Positions 1 through 8,134 of a DNA stretch of 64,000 nucleotides are shown one piece after another. The stretch lies in assembly GCF_023278185.1 (NCBI RefSeq), contig NZ_CP066356.1, forward strand, positions 5,014,001 to 5,078,000, given 5' to 3'. Source of the stretch: Bradyrhizobium elkanii USDA 76. Its GTDB lineage: Bacteria; Pseudomonadota; Alphaproteobacteria; Rhizobiales; Xanthobacteraceae. A model generated the notes under the pieces. It had not been told where the DNA came from, did not search any database, and saw nothing but the letters and a program-made list of their open reading frames with translations. Every line of letters starts with the position of its first letter. Position 1 is the first letter of the stretch. A program made the position numbers and the translations under genes.

Positions 1-697
1 CGGTGACGAAACCGCGGCCCTCCGCCAGCGCCACCGCGTAGGGACGCAGGCCGACATGCACGCGGCCGACCTCGCGAGCGGTCGCGATGTCGATCACGGA
101 GACGTCGTTGGTGCCGACATTGGCGGTGTAGGCGCGCTTGCCGTCGGCATCGATGGTGACCCCGAACGGCCGCGTCCCGACCTTCACGATCCCCCGCCGC
201 TCGCGCGAGGCGGTGTCGATGATGGAGACGCTGTCATCGTCGCGATCCGCCGACAGCAGCAGCAGCCCATCCGGCGTCACCGCCAGCCCGGACGGCGATG
301 CACCGACCGCGATGCTTGCGGCGACACGCCGCTCTCTGGCATCGATCACCCGCACCACGGCGGCGTACCAGTCGGCGACATAGACCGTGGCGCCGTCGGG
401 CGCGACCGCGATGCCGAGCGGCCCGCCGCCGACATCGACCCGACCGACGACCTTTCGCGTCGACGCGTCGACCACGGTGACCGCCTTGGCATCCGGACTG
501 GTCACATAGGCGAAGCGGCCGTCATTGCTGACGGCAACGCCGGCGGGCTTGCCGCCGATCGCGATGGTCGCGACCGGCTTCGAGGTCGCGAGATCGACCA
601 CCGTGAGGTCGTCGCTGAGCTGGTTGGTGACGAATGCCTCCTCGGCGCGCGCGGCGCCGAGGCTGGCGAGCAGCGCGACGAGCACAATCGCGCGCAT
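1..697 (-). CDS. Secreted YVTN-type beta-propeller protein (C-terminal part outside window)
   Basis: The frame opens at an ATG at 697 and stays open to the left edge, so the C-terminus is missing. The product starts with a signal peptide (MRAIVLVALLASLGAARA) and continues with about five visible repeats of roughly 42 residues. Each carries a 'V.V.D..T...V..I.VG..P.G.A...DG..AYV' core, the signature of YVTN/NHL-like beta-propeller blades. Such periplasmic propellers are often encoded beside PQQ-dependent alcohol dehydrogenases, and the next gene upstream on the same strand (SRPBCC protein, 801-1340) fits that setting. No enzymatic residues are recognisable; a binding or scaffold role in the periplasm is the most that can be said. 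Family assignment is sure, pathway is inference. Confidence 0.85.
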   Translation of the reverse strand, partial: MRAIVLVALLASLGAARAEEAFVTNQLSDDLTVVDLATSKPVATIAIGGKPAGVAVSNDGRFAYVTSPDAKAVTVVDASTRKVVGRVDVGGGPLGIAVAPDGATVYVADWYAAVVRVIDARERRVAASIAVGASPSGLAVTPDGLLLLSADRDDDSVSIIDTASRERRGIVKVGTRPFGVTIDADGKRAYTANVGTNDVSVIDIATAREVGRVHVGLRPYAVALAEGRGFVT

Positions 698-753
698 CGC
701 TAAAGCCCGATGAGATTGGGGCGAACCATGATCGCGCTCTAGCTCCTTGTTTT

Positions 754-802
754 GAGCATGATCCTGTCGGAAAACCGCTTCGCTCTTTGCCGGATCATGC
801 TC
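754..802. repeat. Palindromic intergenic repeat (GAGCATGATCC type)
   Basis: Inverted arms GAGCATGATCC (754-764) and GGATCATGCTC (792-802) flank a 27-base spacer containing 'GTCGGAAAACCGCTTCGCT'. The right arm overlaps the stop codon of the SRPBCC gene. I recognise this as a widespread dispersed palindrome in Bradyrhizobium-type genomes. It may double as a transcription terminator or mRNA stabiliser. Confidence 0.7.
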
Positions 803-1340
803 AGGTCCCGCTCTCGATCTTCTTCTTCAGCGCTTCGAGCCCGGCCTTGTAGAGCCTGCTCACCGCCTTCACCGCGGCCTCGTCACTCAGCTCCGGCGGC
901 GGATCATTGTTCGGAAAACCGCGGTAGAACGCGCCGGCCCATTCCAGCTTCGACTTGCCGTCGGGCGCCGGCGACACCGTCAGCGTCGAGGAATAGTTGG
1001 TGACCGGCAGCACCTTCACGTCGACCGCCGTGATCCGGTACGAATAGCTCATCATCTCCGGTTCGTATTTGTAGAGTTCCTCGTCGACGGTGGCGCCGGG
1101 CCCCAGCGTCAGCCGCCGCGTGGCGCCGATCTCGTTGCCCTTCTCGCCCTCGGTCTTGGTGACGCCGGCGAGCCAGCTCATGTCCTGGAAATTGCCGATC
1201 ACCGCCCACACCTTGGCCTGCGGCGCGTCGATCTCGATCGATTCCCGCACCTTCTGGCGGGTCGGCCCGTGAGCCCACGCGGCCCCCAACACAGCCAATG
1301 CCGCCACCACCACGCCGGCCCTCGCGATCGTCCGCCTCAT
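801..1340 (-). CDS. Secreted SRPBCC (START/polyketide-cyclase-like) protein
   Basis: The 179-residue product has a signal peptide (about residues 1-23, cleavage near AWAHG) followed by one SRPBCC domain filling the rest: 'ESIEIDAPQAKVWAVIGNFQDMSWL' opening strand and helix, the central sheet, and the long C-terminal helix ending KKKIESGT. SRPBCC folds bind hydrophobic ligands; no catalytic residues can be assigned. The ATG at 1340 gives a complete signal peptide. It lies upstream of and on the same strand as the beta-propeller gene, separated by the palindromic repeat. Similar pairs accompany PQQ-dependent dehydrogenases, so a role in periplasmic alcohol oxidation is possible but inferred. 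Confidence 0.85.
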   Translation of the reverse strand: MRRTIARAGVVVAALAVLGAAWAHGPTRQKVRESIEIDAPQAKVWAVIGNFQDMSWLAGVTKTEGEKGNEIGATRRLTLGPGATVDEELYKYEPEMMSYSYRITAVDVKVLPVTNYSSTLTVSPAPDGKSKLEWAGAFYRGFPNNDPPPELSDEAAVKAVSRLYKAGLEALKKKIESGT

Positions 1341-1498
1341 CCTTGGTCCTCTCCCGATGTCTGCCGGCCCTGCGCCGCCTGGCGTATGCCGCAGTTTATG
1401 ATTGGAGGTTCTAGACTAGACCGGCGACCCGCTTCTTGCACCAGAGCGAAGTCGCCGCGGCCGGCTTCCCCGGGAGGCAAGCCTGCCGGGCAGCGGCG

Positions 1499-2266
1499 TC
1501 AGTCCTCGATCGCCGCCTCGACGAACCCCTTGGGGTCGTCGCAGAACTCGCGCATCAGCCGGTAGTGATCGGTGTCCTTCAGGCCCACCGGCTCCAGCCC
1601 ATATTTGGTAACCCGCAGCAGCGTCGCATTCGGATAGGCCATCAGCACCGGTGAATGCGTGGCCATGATCACCTGGCAGTGGCCGGTGCCGTTCATTCGG
1701 TGCAGCAGCTTGAGGAATTCGATCTGGCGCGACGGCGACAGCGCGGATTCCGGCTCGTCGAAGATGAAGATGCCCTGCCGCTGGCAACGCTCGTTGAAGA
1801 AGCGCAGGAAGCCCTCGCCGTGGGAATAGGACAGGAAGTTCGGTGGCAGGTCTCTGACGTCCACCGCTGCCTGATCCAGATAGCGCGCCACCGAAAAGAA
1901 GCTTTCCGCCCGGAAGAACCAGCCGTTGGTGATCCTGGGCAGCCAGCTGGCACGCAGCGCCGACGCAAGCGAGCCGCCCATCTTCTCAACGGCATTGCTG
2001 TGGTCGACCGCACGATAACCCTTGCCGCCGCCGGCATCGTCATAGCCGGCCATCACGGCGATGCCCTTCAGCAGCGTCGACTTGCCGGTGCCGTTCTCGC
2101 CGACGATGATGGTGATCGCCTTGTCGAAGCTGAGCTCGAAATCGTCGCGCAGCAGCGGCAGCACGAATGGATATGCGTTGCGATTGGGAATGCGCGCGGG
2201 ATCGAGCCAGACGCGCCTCAGATACGGCGCGGGCATGTTGATCGGGCGGTGTCGTCCTCTGGCCAT
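1499..2266 (-). CDS. Stand-alone ABC-type AAA ATPase (COG3910-like)
   Basis: A 255-residue soluble NTPase with a full ABC-type motif set: Walker A GENGTGKST (about 56-64), a signature-like LSYSHGEGF (145-153), Walker B IFIFDEPES (166-174), D-loop region SALSPSRQ and the switch histidine in ATHSP (202-206). No membrane, nuclease or coiled-coil domain is present, so this is not a transporter subunit and lacks the TOPRIM domain of OLD nucleases. The family is annotated only as predicted ATPase. I chose the ATG at 2266, preceded by GGAAGCAGGACGA, over an in-frame GTG at 2284. Function unknown; the neighbours give no clue. Confidence 0.85.
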   Translation of the reverse strand: MARGRHRPINMPAPYLRRVWLDPARIPNRNAYPFVLPLLRDDFELSFDKAITIIVGENGTGKSTLLKGIAVMAGYDDAGGGKGYRAVDHSNAVEKMGGSLASALRASWLPRITNGWFFRAESFFSVARYLDQAAVDVRDLPPNFLSYSHGEGFLRFFNERCQRQGIFIFDEPESALSPSRQIEFLKLLHRMNGTGHCQVIMATHSPVLMAYPNATLLRVTKYGLEPVGLKDTDHYRLMREFCDDPKGFVEAAIED

Positions 2267-2443
2267 TCGTCCTGCTTCCGGCACGCCGCGGCGGCGCCAA
2301 CCACGATCCCAGATCGAGGTGAATCCGTCAAGAACACAACGGGAACACGCGGGCTGGCCTGGCGCGCACGTCGGTGCACAATGCTAGGTTCAATGTCCCG
2401 CGCATACGACGCGGAATCAGCAAGCCTTGTTGGGATCCCCGAA

Positions 2444-2851
2444 ATGAAAACCTCGCCTCCGGAAGGGTTCAAGCTCCTGCCGAGCCGCCCAGGGTTCATC
2501 GACCATAATGGCCCCTACTACTGGCGTGAGACCGGCGACGCCGCGCCTGAATGGGGGTTTCAGAGCGACGACCGGCACGGCAATCCCTACGGCTACATTC
2601 ATGGCGGGGCGATCCTCGGCTTTCTCGATACCGCCCTCGGCAGTGCCGTGTTCATGGCAACCAAACGCAAATGCGCGACCGTTTCGCTGGACACGCGCTT
2701 CGTCGGCGGCGCCGCGCCGGGTCCATGGATCATCGGCCGCACGACCGTGAAAAAGGTGACGCGGACTTTCGCTTTCGTCGATGCGGAAGCCTTCGCCGAC
2801 GACAAGCTGCTGGTGACAGCCGCCGCCGTCTTCCGCGTCTTCGACGACTGA
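2444..2851 (+). CDS. PaaI-family hotdog-fold thioesterase
   Basis: A 136-residue single-domain hotdog protein. The segment GYIHGGAILGFLDT (about 50-63) matches the PaaI-type active-site helix region, with HGG for substrate carbonyl binding and an acidic residue (D62) at the catalytic position; the last strands TRTFAFVDAEAF and LLVTAAAVFRVF are typical. Members hydrolyse acyl- or aryl-CoA thioesters; the substrate cannot be predicted. I prefer the ATG at 2444, which gives normal family length; ATGs at 2393 and 2381 would add 17 or 21 residues with no homology value. It is followed after 4 bases by a small gene on the same strand and is divergent from the ATPase gene. Confidence 0.85.
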   Translation: MKTSPPEGFKLLPSRPGFIDHNGPYYWRETGDAAPEWGFQSDDRHGNPYGYIHGGAILGFLDTALGSAVFMATKRKCATVSLDTRFVGGAAPGPWIIGRTTVKKVTRTFAFVDAEAFADDKLLVTAAAVFRVFDD

Positions 2852-2855
2852 GCCG

Positions 2856-3179
2856 ATGCCAAGTCGCGCCTACATGCTTTTCCGCAAGGCGATCCTCACC
2901 GAGGAGCAGGTTGTCTGCATCTATGACGGCCGGCCGCGCGAGCTCTGTCCGCACATCATCGGCCACAACAAGAGCGGTGAAGAGGTCGTGCTGGCCTGGC
3001 AATTCGCGGGCGAGAGCTCGGGCAAGCTGCCGCAATGGCGCTGCCTGCGGCTCGCCAATGTCAGCGACGTCAGCCTGCGCAAGGGCCCCTGGTACGAAGG
3101 CGGCTCGCACCGCACCGAGCAACGTTGCGTCAGCGCCATCGACCTCGACATCAACATCGATGTCCGCAAGCGGCGGTGA
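2856..3179 (+). CDS. Conserved hypothetical protein, WYL-domain-like
   Basis: 107 residues, starting 4 bases after the thioesterase stop, so probably co-transcribed. The order of features 'VCIYDGRPRELCPHIIGH', 'LAWQFAGESS...WRCLRLANVSDVSLRKGPWYEG' and 'CVSAIDLDIN' resembles a WYL-like ligand-sensing fold: an early Y-x-G-x-x-R strand, then an R-x-x-L strand and a C-terminal strand. No DNA-binding domain is attached. I recognise it as a protein common in rhizobia but know no function. The WYL similarity is by eye and needs a profile search. Confidence 0.7.
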   Translation: MPSRAYMLFRKAILTEEQVVCIYDGRPRELCPHIIGHNKSGEEVVLAWQFAGESSGKLPQWRCLRLANVSDVSLRKGPWYEGGSHRTEQRCVSAIDLDINIDVRKRR

Positions 3180-3324
3180 GCGGCCCATACATCTGAGTTG
3201 CTTGACGGCGCAAGCACCGCTTTCCCTGCACCCTCCGCTCAAGCGAGGGCGGAGCGAAATGCAACGCTCGGGCAAACATGTCGCGAGAATACGGATGTGT
3301 GACGCGCAGGCGGCATGACACACT

Positions 3325-3371
3325 CCCCGTCGTCCCGGCGAAGGCCCGGCCTTCGCCGGGACGACGCGGGG
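3325..3371. repeat. Palindromic repeat (CGTCCCGGCGAAGG type)
   Basis: Nearly perfect inverted repeat: left arm 3325-3344 and right arm 3350-3371 around a 5-base loop, both built on CGTCCCGGCGAAGG. It sits in the 210-base gap between convergent genes and could act as a bidirectional terminator. It is a familiar dispersed element of alphaproteobacterial genomes. Confidence 0.75.
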
Positions 3372-3389
3372 ATGGGGTATGCCATGCCC

Positions 3390-4265
3390 CTACGGCTGCT
3401 CCGCCTCCGCCAGCACCTCCAGCGCCAGCTCCATCGTCATCAGCACCGGGTTGTCGCCGCGCACCAGGCGTCCCTCGGCGATGCCGCCGAGATAGTCGAC
3501 CAGCGCGATGTCGAGCTCGGCATGCAGCCGGCCATCCGCGTCCGGTGCGATCTCGCCCGCGGTCACCGCGAGCTCGGTCGCGAACGGCACCACGCTGTGG
3601 CCGTCGGTGAAGACGGCCCCGATGGTCGAGCCGACGCCGCCATGCAGCCGCGCGCGCAGGATGCCGTGCTGGCGGCAGAAGCCTTCCAGCGCGCAGGCAA
3701 AATCCTGGTTCGGCCGCAGCCGGAGCGCGAAGGCATGGCTCGTGGTCTTCGCCCCGCGCGGCGCGCTGGCGACGGGGCCGAACAGCTTGAAATTGGTCTC
3801 GCTGTCCGCTTTGGCCAGGAACGTCGCGCCGTCGATCCCGAACGCGTTGACCTCGAACGGCTCGGCGACAATGGTTTCATCCGGCAGCATGTGGCCGCCG
3901 TTGAAGCGGCCATCGGCCTCGGTCCACACGCCGTGGCAATGAAAGAACGGCGCGCCGTCGCGTTCGCCGAAGGTCAGCGCCGCAAGCTTGAGGCGTGTCA
4001 CACCGTCGGGACGGAACGTGTCGCTGTAGAACGCGGCGTTGACGCCGTCCTTCGACAGCGCCGGCATCACATAGGCGAACGGCCCGACCGCGCCGCCCCT
4101 GGCGCTCAATACGCCGCCGGAAAATCCTTCTGCCGCAAAGCCGCGGCGCACGGCTTCGAGCAACGGAATGCCGGCCTCGAGCACGAATGAAAAGGCGCGG
4201 CCGCGCGCGCTGACCCATTGGATGCGCTCTGGATGCGGAGCGCCGGGCTGGGCGATGCTGCGCAT
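3390..4265 (-). CDS. Tandem DUF296/PCC-domain protein
   Basis: 291 residues containing two PCC (DUF296) domains. The first (about 20-150) keeps the likely metal-binding pattern: H-C-H at 109-111 and the histidine of GGHML near 125. The second (about 165-285) has 'LHGGVGSTIGAVFTDG' but no H-x-H, so it is probably metal-free. Single PCC domains occur alone in bacteria and fused to AT-hooks in plants, where they trimerise. The start is 4 bases after the stop of the acyl-CoA synthetase, so the two form one transcription unit; this suggests a link to acyl-CoA metabolism, not DNA binding. No AT-hook is present. Function unknown. Confidence 0.85.
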   Translation of the reverse strand: MRSIAQPGAPHPERIQWVSARGRAFSFVLEAGIPLLEAVRRGFAAEGFSGGVLSARGGAVGPFAYVMPALSKDGVNAAFYSDTFRPDGVTRLKLAALTFGERDGAPFFHCHGVWTEADGRFNGGHMLPDETIVAEPFEVNAFGIDGATFLAKADSETNFKLFGPVASAPRGAKTTSHAFALRLRPNQDFACALEGFCRQHGILRARLHGGVGSTIGAVFTDGHSVVPFATELAVTAGEIAPDADGRLHAELDIALVDYLGGIAEGRLVRGDNPVLMTMELALEVLAEAEQP

Positions 4266-4269
4266 CGCC

Positions 4270-5910
4270 TCACGCGCCCGTCGATTTGGCGATCACCTCG
4301 AGCAGCCCGCGCGCCTCGAGCTCGTCGCGGATCAGCCGCTTCGGCACCTTGCCGTAGCCGGACTTCGGCAACGCCTCCCAGAAGAAGAAGCGCTTCGGCA
4401 TCTTGTAGCGCGGCACTTTCGGCGCGAGATAGGCGGCAAGCTCCGCCTCCGCGACCGCCTCGGTGCCCTCGCGCGCGACGCAGACGGCGACGCCGACCTC
4501 GCCCCAGAACGGATCGGGCACGCCGAGCACCGCGACCTCGCCGACCGCGGGATGCGTCAAGAGCTTCTCCTCGATCTCGCGCGGATAGATGTTGGAGCCG
4601 CCCGAGATGTACATGTCGGAGGCGCGGCCGGTGATGTAGACGAAACCCTCCTCGTCCATATGGCCGAGGTCGCCGGTGCGGAACCAGCCGTCGCGAAACG
4701 CCTTCGCGTTGGCCTCGGGATTGTCGTAATAGCCCGCGAACACGCCGGGACCGATCACGCAGATCTCGCCGGTCTCGTGCGCCTTCAGCTCGCTTCCATC
4801 GTCGTCCTGGATCGAGACCTGCATCCCGGTGCGCTCGAAGCCGCAGGTGCCGATCCGCGCACGCGGCTCGTCCTCGGGATCGTGCAGGCCGGGCGGCAGC
4901 ACCGTGATGTTGCCGGTGACCTCGCCGAGGCCGAAATATTGCACCAGCACGCCGCCGAGCTTGTGCAGCGCCGCCTTCTGGTCCTCGCGATACATCGGCG
5001 CGCCGGCATAGATGATGTAGCGCAGCGAGGAATGGTCGTGCTGGTCGGCGGCGGGATGCTCGACCATCATCTTCAGGATCGTCGGCACCGTGAACATGTT
5101 GCTGACGCGATGCTTGGCGATCAGCCGGAAGGCTTCGGCGATGTCGAACTTCTCCGACGGCAGCAGGATGGTCGGTACGCCGCGCGCAGTCTGCACCAAT
5201 TGATGCACACCGGCGCCATGCGACAGCGGCGCCACCACCAGCGAGGCGTCCTCTTCCGTCGTGCCGGGCATCAGGTCGGCGAGATGGTTGGTGATCACGA
5301 AGGCCATCTGGCCATGGGTCAAGACGGCGGCCTTGGAGCGGCCGGTGGTGCCGGAGGTGAAGAAGAACCAGCAGGGATCGTCGTAGTCCACGGCAACGTT
5401 CTCGACCACAGCGCCGGCGTGTCTGACGATGACGTCACCGACGGTCGCCTCGCCGAACGTGCCCTCCTCCCCGATCCGCCAGACGAATTCGAGCGCGGGA
5501 TTGGCGGCCGCCTTGGCATGTTCGGGGAAGTCGGCGTGGCAGAGAAATGCCTTGGCGCCGGAGGCTTCCGCGAGATAGGCGACCTCGTCCGGCATCAGGC
5601 GGAAATTGGTCGGCACCCACACCGCGCCGAGCCGGAAGGCCGCGAACATCGACCAGAACATCTCGTCGCAGTTCTTGGAATGCACCAGGATGCGGTCGCC
5701 CTTGACGATGCCACGCGCCGCCAATGCCGCCGCCAGCGCCGAGACGTTCTGGTCGATATGGCGCCAGGACCAGGCCTTCTCGTTCCAGATGAAGCCGGGT
5801 CGATCGCCGTGGCGGCGGGCGTTCTGGGTCAGGATGTAGGCGAGGTTCATCACCCGGCGCGACACCCGCGCGATCCCGCCGCGCGGAGCGGCAGCAGCCG
5901 TCCCGCTCAT
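4270..5910 (-). CDS. Acyl-CoA synthetase / AMP-dependent ligase
   Basis: A 546-residue ANL-superfamily enzyme: adenylation P-loop FFTSGTTGRSKAAV (about 183-196), A5-like YFGLGEVTGN, A7/A8-like GWFRTGDLGHMDEEGFVYITGRASD, and C-terminal lysine motif PKSGYGKVPKR. It activates a carboxylic acid to its CoA thioester with ATP in the cytoplasm; substrate (fatty, aryl or branched acid) cannot be read from sequence. Start: ATG at 5910 chosen; a GTG at 5931 and an ATG at 5850 (MNLAYILTQNARR) are alternatives, the latter matching where homology to the family begins. First gene of a two-gene unit with the DUF296 protein. Confidence 0.9.
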   Translation of the reverse strand: MSGTAAAAPRGGIARVSRRVMNLAYILTQNARRHGDRPGFIWNEKAWSWRHIDQNVSALAAALAARGIVKGDRILVHSKNCDEMFWSMFAAFRLGAVWVPTNFRLMPDEVAYLAEASGAKAFLCHADFPEHAKAAANPALEFVWRIGEEGTFGEATVGDVIVRHAGAVVENVAVDYDDPCWFFFTSGTTGRSKAAVLTHGQMAFVITNHLADLMPGTTEEDASLVVAPLSHGAGVHQLVQTARGVPTILLPSEKFDIAEAFRLIAKHRVSNMFTVPTILKMMVEHPAADQHDHSSLRYIIYAGAPMYREDQKAALHKLGGVLVQYFGLGEVTGNITVLPPGLHDPEDEPRARIGTCGFERTGMQVSIQDDDGSELKAHETGEICVIGPGVFAGYYDNPEANAKAFRDGWFRTGDLGHMDEEGFVYITGRASDMYISGGSNIYPREIEEKLLTHPAVGEVAVLGVPDPFWGEVGVAVCVAREGTEAVAEAELAAYLAPKVPRYKMPKRFFFWEALPKSGYGKVPKRLIRDELEARGLLEVIAKSTGA

Positions 5911-6120
5911 TGCCGCCCCGCCGATACGCACAACAGACAGGGCAAGGTCAGGACGGTCATCGGGTATTTCCTCGGTCAGAACCGGGCGTCTTCAAGCGCC
6001 GCAAGGGGTCGGTACCATCCGGTTTATCGCCAAGCCGCCGCCTTCGGCAAGGCCCGCCGGGCGCACCCCGATGATACCGCGCGCAGGCGGCGGCCAACCC
6101 GTTGTTTTCTGCCCAGGCCG

Positions 6121-6522
6121 CTACTGCGGGTGCTTGGCGAGTTCCTGCTCGCTCAGGTTCCAGTCCTGCCACAGCTGCAACGCGCCTATAAAGGCGACCA
6201 GTGCGCCGAGCAGGATGTGCCAGAACTGCAGCCAGTGGTCCTCGGCATAACCGAAGACCAGGGGCGATGCCATCAGCCAGAGGCCGAGCAGGATGCTTGC
6301 GACCTCCTCCCAGCGGTGCAGCGCGACATATTCGAGCTGGGCGATGCCGAGCACCAGCATGCCGACCATGAAGCTGTTGAGGACGAGGTGGCTGCGCTCG
6401 ATATCGACGGCGCCGCTCACCTGCATCGGAAACCAGGGCGAGACCATGATCAGCACGCCGAGCAGCATGCCGACCCAGTCCTCCCAGGGACGGTGTGTGT
6501 TGAAGAAACGATTGTCCGACAT
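6121..6522 (-). CDS. SPW-repeat membrane protein
   Basis: 133 residues with two SPW repeats. The first has 'PWEDWVGMLLGVLIMVSPW' near residues 12-30 and the second 'WEEVASILLGLWLMASPLVFG' near 71-91. Each repeat supplies a pair of hydrophobic helices, so four membrane segments are expected. The ATG at 6522 is preceded by a strong GGAGGAGG ribosome binding site, which fixes the start. The role of SPW-repeat proteins is unknown; they sit in the inner membrane. Confidence 0.9.
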   Translation of the reverse strand: MSDNRFFNTHRPWEDWVGMLLGVLIMVSPWFPMQVSGAVDIERSHLVLNSFMVGMLVLGIAQLEYVALHRWEEVASILLGLWLMASPLVFGYAEDHWLQFWHILLGALVAFIGALQLWQDWNLSEQELAKHPQ

Positions 6523-6703
6523 GACGAACCTCCTCCGACAAGAGGCATACGTTCGGCGGCCGGCTCCGCCACTCCGTACCAGACGACCATCCGGCCGCAT
6601 CAGGGGCGTATGTCTGACATCAAACCTAATCGAACTGCATCCGTCCGCAAGGCCCGTCCAGCGGGTGTGCGACGCGGCAGCGGCGATCGTGGCCGGCAGG
6701 GTG

Positions 6704-7648
6704 TCACCGGGCCCCGCCGAGCCGCGCCAGTGCCCCCTTGGCGCTTTGCAGATCGGGCTGCAGCTCGAGCGCCTTGCGGAAATCGGCCGCCGCACCCTTC
6801 TTGTCGCCGAGCCGCAGCTTGGCCTGGCCGCGATTATTCCAGGAATAGACGTCGTTCGGATCGTATTGCAGCGCCTTGTCGTAATCGGCGAGCCCGCCCT
6901 TGTTGTCACCCTGATAGAGACGGATCATGCCGCGGTTGCGCCAGCCGCGCGCATCGGTCGGCGCGATCCTCGCCGCCTCACCGTAATCGGCGACTGCGCG
7001 ATCGAGCTGCTCGGTATCGCGATAGACATTGCCGCGGTTGATATAGGCGAGCACGTTGGGCTCGAGCCTGATCTCCGTGGTGAAGTCGGCGATCGCATGG
7101 GCCGCGTCGCGCTTGCGGTAGTAGACGAAGCCGCGATTGCCATAGGCGGTGGCGAGCTGCGGATTGAATTTGATGGCGAGGCTGAGATCGGCCAGCGCGC
7201 GGTCGAGATCGCCCTTGTTGAGCCAGGCATCACCGCGATTGTTGTAGGCCAGCGCGAACGCCGGATCGATCCGGATCGCCTCGTCGTAATCGGCAATCGC
7301 ATGATCGAGATCGCGCTTGAAGGCGTAGACGCGGCCGCGATTGGTGTAGGCGCAGGCATAGGCGGGATCGAGCTTGATGGCCTCGTTGAGGTCGGCGAGC
7401 GCTGCATCGAGCTCGCGCTTCTCGGTCAGCCCATGGCCGCGATTGCAATAGGCGCCGGCCAGCCGCTTGCCGGTCTCGGTCTTGCCGTCGATCACCGTGG
7501 TGCAGGCGGCCACGCGGTCGCCGGGCGCTGTCGTCAGGCCGACGCAGGTCTGCCAGTTCGGATCGTCGCCGGCGGCGGCTTTCGGCGGGTTTGGAAGCGT
7601 CAGGGCGGCGCCGAGCAATACGGCGGTCAGGCAGGCCAAAATGCGCAT
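6704..7648 (-). CDS. Secreted tetratricopeptide-repeat protein
   Basis: 314 residues with a signal peptide (MRILACLTAVLLGAALTLP...AAA) and about seven to eight consecutive 34-residue TPR units from residue 65 to the end. They show the canonical pattern 'A...NRG..Y....D...AIADY..AI.IDP', typical of rhizobial periplasmic TPR proteins. An N-terminal segment with two cysteines (WQTCVGL...VAACTTVI) precedes the repeats. TPRs mediate protein-protein contacts; partner unknown. The ATG at 7648 is used because it opens directly on the signal peptide. Confidence 0.88.
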   Translation of the reverse strand: MRILACLTAVLLGAALTLPNPPKAAAGDDPNWQTCVGLTTAPGDRVAACTTVIDGKTETGKRLAGAYCNRGHGLTEKRELDAALADLNEAIKLDPAYACAYTNRGRVYAFKRDLDHAIADYDEAIRIDPAFALAYNNRGDAWLNKGDLDRALADLSLAIKFNPQLATAYGNRGFVYYRKRDAAHAIADFTTEIRLEPNVLAYINRGNVYRDTEQLDRAVADYGEAARIAPTDARGWRNRGMIRLYQGDNKGGLADYDKALQYDPNDVYSWNNRGQAKLRLGDKKGAAADFRKALELQPDLQSAKGALARLGGAR

Positions 7649-7748
7649 ATCGTCAATCCACAAATGCCAATTTGCGGGTTGGTCGCGGCTTTGCACCGGC
7701 GGGTTCACACGCTTACATCAGGGCCTGTCAATCAACCGGGATTTTGCG

Positions 7749-8021
7749 ATGGCCGCCGTGCGCGACAACAGTGACCAAAACCGCTTCGAGCTCGACACCG
7801 AGGGCGGCACAGCCTTTGCGAACTACCGGCGGACGCCCGCGGCCGTCATCATCACCCATACCGAAACACCGCACGCCCTGCGCGGCCGCGGAATCGCATC
7901 GGAGCTGGTCAAGGGTGCGCTTGAGCTGATCCGCGCCGACGGCCGCAAGGTGATCGCCGGCTGCGGTTTCGTGGTGGATTACCTCGACAAGCATCCGGAA
8001 TACGCGGACCTTGCCGGCTAG
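7749..8021 (+). CDS. Small GNAT-family N-acetyltransferase (COG2388-like)
   Basis: 90 residues forming the minimal GNAT fold of the YjdJ/COG2388 type. The acetyl-CoA loop motif appears as HALRGRGIASELVKGAL (about 42-58), followed by the strand VIAGCGFVVDYLDKHPEYADL, where the cysteine and the terminal HPEY are characteristic of this subfamily. It probably acetylates a small molecule or protein; substrate unknown. Its stop codon (8019-8021) lies inside a palindromic repeat. Divergent from the TPR gene. Confidence 0.85.
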   Translation: MAAVRDNSDQNRFELDTEGGTAFANYRRTPAAVIITHTETPHALRGRGIASELVKGALELIRADGRKVIAGCGFVVDYLDKHPEYADLAG

Positions 8022-8120
8022 AGCCCGTTCCGTTCCGATGGAATCGGAACGGGGCTCTAGCCGCTCCTTATGACGCGTTCTCTTTACGCGAACCGGGTAT
8101 CCACTTCGCTCGAAAACGCT
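8018..8120. repeat. Composite palindromic repeat
   Basis: A palindrome CTAGAGCCC...GGGGCTCTAG spans 8018-8060 (inner arms TTCCG/CGGAA) and is followed at 8068-8120 by the block 'GACGCGTTCTCTTTACGCGA' and 'TCCACTTCGCTCGAAAACGC'. I recognise both blocks as dispersed repeats of Bradyrhizobium. The element begins at the GNAT stop codon and fills the gap to the convergent hydrolase gene, so it may serve as terminator for both. Confidence 0.75.
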
Positions 8121-8134
8121 TTTGCCCGCGTTCG

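Noticed and set aside
4168..7041. Very long plus-strand open frame opposite the acyl-CoA synthetase and SPW genes
   Set aside because: It is rich in Arg, His and Ala without any domain, runs antisense to genes with clear homology, and is a by-product of high GC third positions.
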